DNA of 64,000 bases from NCBI RefSeq assembly GCF_008365275.1, contig NZ_CP043504.1:1426001-1490000 (forward strand), in the 5' to 3' direction. A program made the translations under genes and the position numbers. Source of the stretch: Protaetiibacter larvae (GTDB lineage: Bacteria > Actinomycetota > Actinomycetes > Actinomycetales > Microbacteriaceae). The notes under the pieces are model-generated. The model had not been told where the DNA came from. It saw nothing but the letters and a program-made list of their open reading frames with translations, and did no database searches. Within the stretch, counting starts at the first letter, position 1. Each line of letters begins with the position of its first letter. Below are positions 26,928 to 35,348 of the stretch, in pieces.

Positions 26928-29656
26928 CCGTCCCGCCCTCCGTGACGGGCCGCGCGGCGACGACGCAGCCACTTCTCCGCCTCGACCACGATCGGCAGCA
27001 GCAGCGCGAGGCCGATGCTCTCCAGCCACTCGATACCGGTGAGCGACTGGGTCAGCAGGGCGCGCTGCAGGAAGCCGAGCTCGGTGGCGAGCACCACGAG
27101 GATCGCCGGGATCGACAGCAGCTTCAGCGCGGAGAGGATGGGGGCGACCAGCCCGCTCCCCGGGTCGCGTCGGAAGACGAGCGCGCTGAGGATCGTGGAG
27201 AAGCCGAGCACCACGAACGACATCGTCATCGACGCGCTCGGCGTGCCGATGCCGACCGGGTCGGGGCCGGCGACGAGCGGGATGAGCGCGGAGACGAACA
27301 TGATCGCGCCGAACAGGATCCAGCGCAGCACGGCGCCGGGGTTGGTGATCGTCACCTTCGGATCGCGCGGCGGCCGCCGCATGATGTCGGGATCCCCGGG
27401 GTCGAAGGCGATGGCCGCGACCGGCGGGATGCAGACGAAGAAGTTGAGGAACAGCACCATGAGCGGGGTGAGCGCGACGCCCTGGTTGATGTTGAAGATG
27501 GTTGCCGTGAGGAACAGCAGCACGAGCGAGATGAGCTGCGTCATCTGGAAGCGCACATACGCGACGATCGTGCTGTAGATGCCGCGGCCGAGTTGGACCG
27601 CGTGCACGAGGGTGCCGAAGTTGTCGTCGGTGAGGATCATGCGTGCGGCCTGCTTGGTGACCTCGCTGCCCGAGCCCATGGCGACGCCGATGTCGGCCTG
27701 TTTGAGCCCCGCCGCGTCGTTCACGGCGTCGCCCGTCATCGCCACCACGAGGCCGCTGCGCTGCATCACCCGCGCGAGCCGCAGCTTGTCCTCGGGGGTC
27801 ACCCTGCCGAAGACGTGCAGCTCGGGAAGGCGTGCGGTGAGCTCCTCGTCCGACATCCGGGCCAGTTCGGCGCCGGAGACGGCCCCCGGCCCGAGCCCGA
27901 GATCCTCGCCGATCGCTCGCGCGGTCACCGCATGGTCGCCGGTGATCATGCGCACGTCGATGCCCGCGGCGAGCGCCACCGCGACCGCGTCTTTCGCCTC
28001 CGGGCGCAGCGGGTCGATGATGCCGACCATCCCCGCGAAGGCGAGGCCGTCGGCGAGCGCCATCGGGTCGGAGGCGATGGTCGCCTCGTCGCCCGGCTCG
28101 AGGACCCGCACCGCGAAGGCGAGCACCCGCAGCCCGCGGCCGCCCATGCGCTCGTTGGCGGCGAGCAGCTCGTCGCGCACCTCGGCGACCGGCACGAGGG
28201 CGCCGGATGCCTGTGCCGTCGCGCATCGGGCGAGCACCACATCCGGTCCGCCCTTGACGAGCTCGACGAGCCGCTCCTCGCCGTCGAGCCGGATGCGGTG
28301 GAAGGTCGCCATGAACTTGTAGTCGGAGTCGAACGGGATCTCCGCCAACCGCGGGTACACCCGCCGGGTCTCCGCGGCATCCACGCCGAGCTTGGCCGAC
28401 AGCACCACGAGCGCGGCCTCGGTGGGGTCGCCCACGACCGTGCCGTCGTCGCCGACGAGGGCGTCGCTGCACAGCGACATCCCGTACGCGAGGCGCGTGA
28501 AATCGGGCACGGCGACGCCGGCGGCGGATCGGATCGCTCCCGCCTTCGCGTAGCCCGTTCCCTCGACCTCGAACCAGGCGCCGTCGGAGTAGATGACCGA
28601 GACCATCATCTCGTTGAGGGTCAGCGTGCCGGTCTTGTCGCTGTTGATCGCGCTCGTGGCGCCGAGGGTCTCGACGTCGGCGAGGTTCTTCACGATCGCC
28701 CGGGCGTCGGCGAGCTGCTTGGCTCCGCGCGACAGGAGCGCCTGCACGAAGGTCGGCAGTCCCGTCGGGATGGCCGAGATCGCCATCGCGACGCCCAGCA
28801 GCAGCACATCCTCGACCGAGATCCCGCGCGCGAATCCGACGATCACGATCACCGCGACCGCGGCCCAGGCGAAGATGCCGATGACCCGGGTCAGGCCGTT
28901 GAGCTCGCGTTGCAGCGGCGACGGGGTGCGGTTCACCGAGGCGAGCATCGTGGCGATGCGACCCATCTCGGTCTGCATCCCGGTCGCCGTCACCACCATG
29001 GTCGCCGTGCCGCGCGTGACGGAGGTGTTCTGGAACAGCATGTTCGAGCGGTCGCCGAGTGCGACCTCCGGACCCTCCAGCACGCCGGCGTCCTTGCTGA
29101 CCGGTGCGCTCTCGCCGGTGAGCGCGGCCTCCTGCACCTCGAGCGTCGCCGATCGCAGGACGCGGCCGTCGGCCGGAACCAGCTCGCCGGCCTCGAGCTG
29201 CACGATGTCGCCGGGGACGATGCCGCTCGCCTCGATGACGTCGGTGCGTCCGTCGCGCAGCACGCGCGATCGCGGCACCTGCAGCTTGGCGAGCGCGTCG
29301 ACGCTCGCCCTGGCCTTCAGATCCTGCCCCGTGCCGAGCACGACGTTGAGGACCACCAGCACCGCGACCAGGAGCCCGGTGGCCAGCTGCGCGATGAGGA
29401 AGCTCGCGACGGATACCACCACGAGCATGATGTTCATCGGATCCCGCAGCTGGCTCGCCGCGACCGCCCAGACCGAGGGCGCGCGGTCGCCTGTGATCTG
29501 GTTGGGGCCCGCGGTGCCGAGGCGCCGGGCCGCCTCCTCGTCGTCGAGCCCGACCGCCGCGTCGCTGCCGAGGCTCGCGACCACGGCCTGCGCGTCGAGC
29601 AGGTAGGGCTCGACCTCGCTCGCGACGTCGCCGGCCGACACCTCGGTGTCCGACAT
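26924..29656 (-). CDS. Cation-translocating P-type ATPase (Ca2+/H+-like)
   Basis: A 910-residue P2-type pump. An N-terminal cation-ATPase domain, the TGESAPVSKD actuator loop, phosphorylation motif SDKTGTLTLNEMM, KGGPDVVLARC in the nucleotide-binding domain and MITGDHAVTARAIG are present. The hinge motif reads TGDAVNDAAGLKQADIGVAMG, differing from the usual TGDGVNDAPALK. About ten membrane helices are expected. The ion is not readable; Ca2+ or H+ are candidates. The ATG at 29656 is preceded by a GAGGGGAG site; longer frames extend through the divergent promoter. It is operon partner of glsA. Confidence 0.92.
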   Translation of the reverse strand: MSDTEVSAGDVASEVEPYLLDAQAVVASLGSDAAVGLDDEEAARRLGTAGPNQITGDRAPSVWAVAASQLRDPMNIMLVVVSVASFLIAQLATGLLVAVLVVLNVVLGTGQDLKARASVDALAKLQVPRSRVLRDGRTDVIEASGIVPGDIVQLEAGELVPADGRVLRSATLEVQEAALTGESAPVSKDAGVLEGPEVALGDRSNMLFQNTSVTRGTATMVVTATGMQTEMGRIATMLASVNRTPSPLQRELNGLTRVIGIFAWAAVAVIVIVGFARGISVEDVLLLGVAMAISAIPTGLPTFVQALLSRGAKQLADARAIVKNLADVETLGATSAINSDKTGTLTLNEMMVSVIYSDGAWFEVEGTGYAKAGAIRSAAGVAVPDFTRLAYGMSLCSDALVGDDGTVVGDPTEAALVVLSAKLGVDAAETRRVYPRLAEIPFDSDYKFMATFHRIRLDGEERLVELVKGGPDVVLARCATAQASGALVPVAEVRDELLAANERMGGRGLRVLAFAVRVLEPGDEATIASDPMALADGLAFAGMVGIIDPLRPEAKDAVAVALAAGIDVRMITGDHAVTARAIGEDLGLGPGAVSGAELARMSDEELTARLPELHVFGRVTPEDKLRLARVMQRSGLVVAMTGDAVNDAAGLKQADIGVAMGSGSEVTKQAARMILTDDNFGTLVHAVQLGRGIYSTIVAYVRFQMTQLISLVLLFLTATIFNINQGVALTPLMVLFLNFFVCIPPVAAIAFDPGDPDIMRRPPRDPKVTITNPGAVLRWILFGAIMFVSALIPLVAGPDPVGIGTPSASMTMSFVVLGFSTILSALVFRRDPGSGLVAPILSALKLLSIPAILVVLATELGFLQRALLTQSLTGIEWLESIGLALLLPIVVEAEKWLRRRRAARHGGRDG

Positions 29657-29809
29657 GCTTCTCCCCTCTGGGCGTGCTTGCGCGCACGCCGCGGAGCCGT
29701 CGGCGGGGCCGGACGGCAGCGGCGAGCACAGTCTCGCATCCGCGTCGCCGCTCCCGCCAGCATCGCCGATCCCAGGCTGCGCCGAGCATCGCGTTCCCCC
29801 TAGAGTCGT

Positions 29810-29825
29810 TGCCAAGCGCTGGGCA
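29810..29825. promoter_or_regulatory. LacI-type operator candidate upstream of the GH3 gene
   Basis: TGCCAAGCGCTGGGCA is a near-perfect palindrome with a central CG, the usual layout of LacI-family sugar repressor sites. It lies 58 bp before the GH3 start. The regulator is not adjacent. Confidence 0.45.
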
Positions 29826-29882
29826 CTGTGGCCCCGCGACCAGGATGGGGTCGTTTCTCTCGGCCACGGAAGGTGAGGTCTG

Positions 29883-32021
29883 GTGACCGGGTCAAACGCA
29901 TCACTGTCGACGGATGCCGACGAGCGTGCGCGCCTCATCGAGGAGCAGCTCACCGACGAGGAGCGCTTCGGGCTCATCTCGAGCCTCATGGTGAAGGTCT
30001 TCACCGCGGATGGCGACATCCGCGACGAGCGCGTGCCGGCGCACGTGCCGCAGATCGCCGGGTGGGTGCAGGGCGTGCCGCGCCTCGGCATCCCGGATTT
30101 GCTCATCACGGATGCCGCTCTCGGCATCACCAACCCGGGCGGCGGTCGCGAGGGCGACAACGCGACGGCGCTGCCGGCCGGCATCGCGCTCGGCGCGAGC
30201 TTCAACCGCGAACTCGCCCGCCAGGCGGGCGCCGTGCTCGGCCGGGAGGCGAAGGAGCACGGCTTCAACGTGCTGTGCGGCGGCAGCATGAACCTCATCC
30301 GGCACCTGCACAACGGCCGCAACTTCGAGTACATCTCGGAGGATCCGCTGCTGAGCGGCGAGATCGCCGGCGAGACGGTGCTCGGAACGCAGTCGGAGGG
30401 CGTCATCTCGCTGCTCAAGCACGTGTCGCTCAACGCCTCCGAGACCAACAAGTTCTGGCTCGACGCGATCATCGATCCGGCCGCGCATCGCGAGTCCGAC
30501 CTGCTGGCGTTCGAGCTCGCGATCGAGATCGCCGAGCCGGGCGCGCTCATGGCGGGCTACAACAAGGTCAACGGCGAGTACTCGGGCGGCAACGCGACGA
30601 TCCTCAACGACGTCATCAAGGGCGCCTTCGGCTATCGCGGCTGGATCATGTCCGACTGGCGCGCCGTGTACTCGTGGAGGTTCGCCGACTTCGGCCTCGA
30701 CCAGCACTCCGGTGCCCAGCTCGACGAGAAGGAGTGGTTCGCCGAGCCGCTCGCGCAAGCGCTCGCCGCCGGCGAATTCTCACGCGAGCGGCTCTCGGAC
30801 ATGGTGCGCCGCATCCTGCGCAGCATCATCGCGGTGGGCGCGACGGGCGAGAAGGGCCCGGCGGTCGACCGGGATGCCCACGCGCTGATCGCTCGTGAGG
30901 CGGCCCGCCAGGGCATCGTGCTGTTGAAGAACGAGGGCGGGCTGCTTCCGCTCGCCGGCGAGGGAAAGAAGATCGCCGTGATCGGCGGGCACGCGCACCT
31001 GGGCGTCCCGGCCGGCTTCGGATCGAGCCTGACGCTGCCCGCGGGCGGTTTCCCCATCAACACCCCGCTCGGCGGTGCAGGGCCGCTGTGGCGACTGCGT
31101 CGCGAGGCGCTGCATCCCTCCGCACCGCTCGACCACCTGCGCCGGCTGCTACCGGGTGCCACCTTCGTCTACGACCCCGGGCTCACCACGGCCGCGGCGG
31201 TCGCGGCGGCGAAGCGGGCGGACATCGCGATCGTTTTCGGCGTCAACTGGGAGGGCGAGGGTTTCGACAACGCCGACCGCAGCCTGCCGCGCGGCCAGGA
31301 CGAGGTGATCGCGGCGGTCGCCGCCGCCAACCCCGCCACCATCGTCGTGCTCGAGAGCGGCAACCCCCCGCTCATGCCCTGGCTGGATGCGGTGCCGGTC
31401 GTCGTCGAGGCGTGGTACAGCGGCCAGAACGGCGGTGAGGCGATCGCCGAGGTGCTCACCGGTGCAGTCAATCCGGGCGGACGGTTGCCGGTCACCTTCC
31501 CGGCATCCGACGAGCAGCTCGTGTTCCCCACGGTGCCCAACTACGGCGACCCCTGGGGCACGCCCGCCACCATCGAGTACCTCGAGGGTTCGGATGTCGG
31601 CTACCGCCACCACGCGAAGCACGCCCACGTGCCGGCCTTCGCGTTCGGGCACGGGCTCAGCTACACGAGCTTCGCGTACGGCGACATCGCGATCTCGGCC
31701 GAGGGTGGCGAGGTGCGGGCATCCGTGACGATCACCAACACGGGGGATCGTGCGGGAGCCGAGGTGGCGCAACTGTATGCCACGAGCCGCGACGGCGAGA
31801 CGCGGCAGCGGCTGCTCGACTACGAGCGCGTCGAGCTGGAGCCAGGAGCATCGGCGACCATCGAGTTGGTCGCCGACCCCCGCCTGCTGGCCGACTACGA
31901 CACGGCCGCCGGAACATGGCACATCGCGGGCGGTGAGTACGGTGTGGCCGTCGGACGTTCGGCGGTCGATTTCGAGAGCGCGAGCACGGTGAGGATTGCG
32001 GATGTCCGGTTCGGCCACTGA
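29883..32021 (+). CDS. Glycoside hydrolase family 3 (beta-glucosidase-like)
   Basis: A 712-residue retaining glycosidase without a signal peptide, so probably cytoplasmic. The N-terminal barrel contains ALPAGIALGASFNRELA and LKHVSLNASETNKFW, and the nucleophile Asp in GWIMSDWRAVYS. The alpha/beta sandwich follows (KIAVIGGHAHLG ... VFGVNWEGEGFD), and the C terminus is a fibronectin type III-like domain. It starts at GTG 29883 with GGAAGGTGAGG upstream. The MFS gene starts inside its 3' end (20-bp overlap), so import or export of a glycoside and its hydrolysis are coupled. Confidence 0.93.
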   Translation: MTGSNASLSTDADERARLIEEQLTDEERFGLISSLMVKVFTADGDIRDERVPAHVPQIAGWVQGVPRLGIPDLLITDAALGITNPGGGREGDNATALPAGIALGASFNRELARQAGAVLGREAKEHGFNVLCGGSMNLIRHLHNGRNFEYISEDPLLSGEIAGETVLGTQSEGVISLLKHVSLNASETNKFWLDAIIDPAAHRESDLLAFELAIEIAEPGALMAGYNKVNGEYSGGNATILNDVIKGAFGYRGWIMSDWRAVYSWRFADFGLDQHSGAQLDEKEWFAEPLAQALAAGEFSRERLSDMVRRILRSIIAVGATGEKGPAVDRDAHALIAREAARQGIVLLKNEGGLLPLAGEGKKIAVIGGHAHLGVPAGFGSSLTLPAGGFPINTPLGGAGPLWRLRREALHPSAPLDHLRRLLPGATFVYDPGLTTAAAVAAAKRADIAIVFGVNWEGEGFDNADRSLPRGQDEVIAAVAAANPATIVVLESGNPPLMPWLDAVPVVVEAWYSGQNGGEAIAEVLTGAVNPGGRLPVTFPASDEQLVFPTVPNYGDPWGTPATIEYLEGSDVGYRHHAKHAHVPAFAFGHGLSYTSFAYGDIAISAEGGEVRASVTITNTGDRAGAEVAQLYATSRDGETRQRLLDYERVELEPGASATIELVADPRLLADYDTAAGTWHIAGGEYGVAVGRSAVDFESASTVRIADVRFGH

Positions 32022-33405
32022 TCGGGCCCCGGTGACGGCGCCCAGCCCCATCGCGCTGCTCGCGCCCCTCGCCCTCGCGCAGTTCATCTGCAGCTTCGCG
32101 GGCGCCAACCTCAATGTGATGATCACCGACATCCAGCACGACCTCGACACCACGGTGAAGGGCGTGCAGACCGTCATCACACTGTTCCTGCTCATCATGG
32201 CGGTGCTCATGATCCCCGGCAGCAAGCTCACCGATCGCTGGGGACGCAAGCGCAGCCTCGTGGCGGGCCTCGTACTCTACGGGGTCGGTGCGCTGTTGAG
32301 CGCGGTGGCCCCCAACCTGCTCGTGCTCATCATCGGCAACTCGGTGTTCGAGGGCGTCGGAACCGCGTTGCTCATCCCACCGGTCTACATCCTTGCCACG
32401 CTGTGGTTCCGCACCGTCACGACGCGCGCCTGGGCCTTCGGCATCATCAGCGCCGCGGCCGGCGTGGGGGCCGCGGCCGGTCCGCTGCTCGGCGGTTTGA
32501 TCGCCTCGGCGCTCAGCTGGCGGTTCGCGTTCGTGTTCCAGGCGATCGTCGTCGGGGTCGTGCTGCTGCTGACCATCCGCCTGAAGGATCCGCTGCCCAC
32601 CGACCGCAGCAAGCCCTTCGACTACCTCGGTGCCCTGCTGTCGGCGATCGGTCTGTCAGCCCTCGTGTTCGGCCTGCTCAACCTCGGCGACAACAACACG
32701 CTCGCCGTCATCCTCGTCGGCGTCGGCGTCCTCGGGATCATCGCGTTCTTCCTCTACGTGCGCGCCTCCGAGCGCGGCGGACGCGAGCCGCTGCTGTCGA
32801 CCCGGCTGTTCCGCTCGCGCGGTGCGAATCTGGCGCTCATCACCCAGAACGTGCAGTGGCTCGTGCTCAACGGCGCATCCTTCGTGGTGTCCGTGTACCT
32901 GCAGACGGTCCGCGGATACAGTCCGATCGCGACCGGCGTCGTGTTCACCGCCGCCACGGTCGGCATGCTCGTGACCTCGGTCACCGCGGAGCGGCTCGCG
33001 CGCTGGTTCAGCCAGCGCACCCTCATCATCTTCGGCTTCGCGTCGACGGTCGTGGGAATCGTGTTGGTCGTGGGGCTGGTGGCGAAGTTCGCCGACGTGT
33101 GGGCGCTCATCCCGGGACTGTTCCTGCTCGGGTTCGGCATCGGTGCGATGCTGACGCCGTCGGTGAACGTCGTGCAGTCGAGCTTCCCCGACGAGCTGCA
33201 GTCCGAGATCTCGGGGCTGTCGCGCTCGGTGTCGAACCTCGGCTCGGCACTCGGCACCGCGCTCGCGGGCACCATCCTGGTGTCCATCGTGCGTCCGGGC
33301 GACGAGGCCTACGCGATCTCGATGCTGTTCCTCGGGGTCGTCGCGATCGGCGGTCTCATCGCGGCCATCGCACTCCCGAAGAACGTGGGTCAGCCGACCG
33401 CCTGA
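32002..33405 (+). CDS. MFS transporter, DHA2-like (14 helices)
   Basis: A 467-residue membrane protein. The motif GSKLTDRWGRKRSLVAGL between helices 2 and 3 is the MFS loop signature; GPLLGGLIASALSWRFAF matches motif C of drug:H+ antiporters of the EmrB/QacA group. It could export an aglycone or drug, or take up the GH3 substrate. ATG 32002 is preferred over the upstream TTG. Confidence 0.9.
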   Translation: MSGSATDRAPVTAPSPIALLAPLALAQFICSFAGANLNVMITDIQHDLDTTVKGVQTVITLFLLIMAVLMIPGSKLTDRWGRKRSLVAGLVLYGVGALLSAVAPNLLVLIIGNSVFEGVGTALLIPPVYILATLWFRTVTTRAWAFGIISAAAGVGAAAGPLLGGLIASALSWRFAFVFQAIVVGVVLLLTIRLKDPLPTDRSKPFDYLGALLSAIGLSALVFGLLNLGDNNTLAVILVGVGVLGIIAFFLYVRASERGGREPLLSTRLFRSRGANLALITQNVQWLVLNGASFVVSVYLQTVRGYSPIATGVVFTAATVGMLVTSVTAERLARWFSQRTLIIFGFASTVVGIVLVVGLVAKFADVWALIPGLFLLGFGIGAMLTPSVNVVQSSFPDELQSEISGLSRSVSNLGSALGTALAGTILVSIVRPGDEAYAISMLFLGVVAIGGLIAAIALPKNVGQPTA

Positions 33406-33469
33406 GGCGCGCGCTGGCGAGCATCCACGACGCAGGGATCCGACCCGCCGACCGCCGACGTCGTTCGGC

Positions 33470-33958
33470 TCAGACCGAGCCGCCGCCCTTCCGCGAGGTG
33501 GCGAAGATCGCGATGACCCCGAGGGAGACCGCACCCACCGCGGCGAGCGTCTTGCCGTACCAGGTGTCGAGGAACTCGCGGTGCGCCGCGTGCTGCCCCG
33601 CCTGTTCCCGCACGGTCTCGGCGATGCGGTCGAAGATCTGCAGCCGCGCCTCGGCGCTGAGATCGGGCTTCTCCAGTTCGGCGATCAACGAGGCGCGCCA
33701 CTGCTCGTACGCCGCATGGACCCGGTCCAGGCTCTTCTGGTTGGAGTCGACGGTGGACTCGAACACCGACTTCATGCCGTCGATGGCGCTCGTCGCGAGC
33801 GCCTTGAACTCGGGGATCTGCTCGATCACCTTCAGCTGAACCTGCTCGCTCAGCTCGGTGAAGCCCGAGAACCACTCGAGCACCTTGTCTTTCGAGAGCT
33901 CGCGGAAAGAGTTGATCTTCAGCGCCTTCTTGACCGTGTCCTCATCGGCAGCAGCCAT
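33470..33958 (-). CDS. Tail-anchored helical protein, function unknown
   Basis: A 162-residue protein with a long charged helical region (KKALKINSFRELSKDKVLEW..., likely coiled coil) and one C-terminal hydrophobic helix (LAAVGAVSLGVIAIFAT) with a short basic end. The ATG at 33958 is chosen because AAGGGAGG precedes it; a longer frame adds an unlikely Arg-rich N terminus. No family is recognised. The gap 33959-34214 holds no gene. Confidence 0.75.
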   Translation of the reverse strand: MAAADEDTVKKALKINSFRELSKDKVLEWFSGFTELSEQVQLKVIEQIPEFKALATSAIDGMKSVFESTVDSNQKSLDRVHAAYEQWRASLIAELEKPDLSAEARLQIFDRIAETVREQAGQHAAHREFLDTWYGKTLAAVGAVSLGVIAIFATSRKGGGSV

Positions 33959-34214
33959 CGCGGCCTCCCTTCGACAGGCACGAGCGTACGCGACACGGCA
34001 CCTTGCGCCTCGCCGCCGCCCGTTCTCGACATCCCCCGGCCGTTCCCAGGCGTGGAGCGTAGAGTGCCCCCAAGGTCGCACGCTGTCGGCACCATCGGGC
34101 AGGGCGTGCGATCAACCGGATCGCGTTGACGAGATCCCGCGAGAGGTGCCGACCGGCAGACGTCTCGGGTAGATCGGCGGCCGTCTCGGCGTCGGCTCAG
34201 GATCGGACGCCCGC

Positions 34215-35348
34215 ATGACGCGGTACGGGTTCGTCAGCACCTATCCCCCCACTCGTTGCGGGCTCGCGACCTTCACCGAAGCGCTCGCGTCGGCGATCCC
34301 GCGACCGCGGGATCCGGACTCCCGCGTGATCCGGGTCGACGACCTCGTGCCGACCGGACCGGCGACCCCTGGCCCGCGCACCGTCGTCGTCGGCGGCCTG
34401 CGACCCGGCCGCCCCGACGAGCGCGCCGCCGCCGCCGAAGCGCTCGACGCCTGCGACGTCGTGATCCTGCAGCACGAGTTCGGCATCTACGGCGGCCGTG
34501 ACGGCGACGAGGTGCTCGACCTGTTGGCGCGGATCGCGGTTCCGACGATCGTGGTGCTGCACACGGTCCGGGAAGTGCCGACCGCGCATCAGCGCTGGCT
34601 CATCGAACGGATCGCCGCGCACAGCTCCGCGGTCGTCGTCATGACCCGGATGGCCGAACGGGTGCTGTCTCGTTCGTACGATGTGGACGGGGCGAAGGTC
34701 CACGTGATCCCGCACGGGGTCGCCGACATGGTCCGCACGAGTTCGGCGGCGCCCGGCGCTCGCCCGCGGATACTGACCTGGGGGCTGCTCGGGCCCGGCA
34801 AGGGCATCGAATGGGGCATCCGCGCTCTCGCCGAACTGACCGAACCCGGCATCCGACCGGTGTACGACGTGAGCGGTCAGACCCACCCGAAGGTGCTCGC
34901 GGAGTCCGGCGAGGCGTACCGCGACTCGCTCGGCGCGCTGGCCCGCCAGCTCGGCGTGGAGGCCGATGTCGTGATCGACGGACGCTACCGCGATCGCGAC
35001 GAGCTCGCGGAACTCGTCGCGGGCGCCGCGATCGTGCTGCTGCCGTACACCTCCCGAGAGCAGAGCACCTCGGGCGTGCTCGCGGAAGCGGTCGCCGCGG
35101 GCCGACCGGTGATCTCGACGCGCTTCCCGCACGCCGTCGAACTGCTCTCCGGGGGCGCGGGCGTGCTCGTCGCGCACGAGAACCCTCAGGAGATCGCGGC
35201 CGCCGTGCGCACCATCCTGGGCCGCCGCAACATCGCCGAACGGATGACCACCGCAGCCCTCGAGAGCTCCCAGACGACCGGCTGGGATGCCGTCGCCGAG
35301 GACTACCAGGCGCTCGGCACCGAACTGCTCCGGGCGGCAGCCGCATGA
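34215..35348 (+). CDS. Glycosyltransferase, GT4-like
   Basis: A 377-residue GT-B enzyme. The N-terminal lobe starts YGFVSTYPPTRCGLATFTEAL and contains VILQHEFGIYGG. The C-terminal lobe has VIPHGVADM, ILTWGLLGPGKGIEW and the donor-binding segment YTSREQSTSGVLAEAVAAG, close to the GT4 ExxxxxGxxxxEA pattern. The donor and acceptor are unknown. Its stop overlaps the start of the next gene (ATGA), indicating joint function with the GH130-type enzyme. Confidence 0.9.
   Translation: MTRYGFVSTYPPTRCGLATFTEALASAIPRPRDPDSRVIRVDDLVPTGPATPGPRTVVVGGLRPGRPDERAAAAEALDACDVVILQHEFGIYGGRDGDEVLDLLARIAVPTIVVLHTVREVPTAHQRWLIERIAAHSSAVVVMTRMAERVLSRSYDVDGAKVHVIPHGVADMVRTSSAAPGARPRILTWGLLGPGKGIEWGIRALAELTEPGIRPVYDVSGQTHPKVLAESGEAYRDSLGALARQLGVEADVVIDGRYRDRDELAELVAGAAIVLLPYTSREQSTSGVLAEAVAAGRPVISTRFPHAVELLSGGAGVLVAHENPQEIAAAVRTILGRRNIAERMTTAALESSQTTGWDAVAEDYQALGTELLRAAAA

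Noticed and set aside
26900-29803. Long plus-strand frame opposite the P-type ATPase
   Set aside because: Low-complexity Arg/Asp/Gly-rich translation; the minus-strand ATPase motifs are unambiguous.
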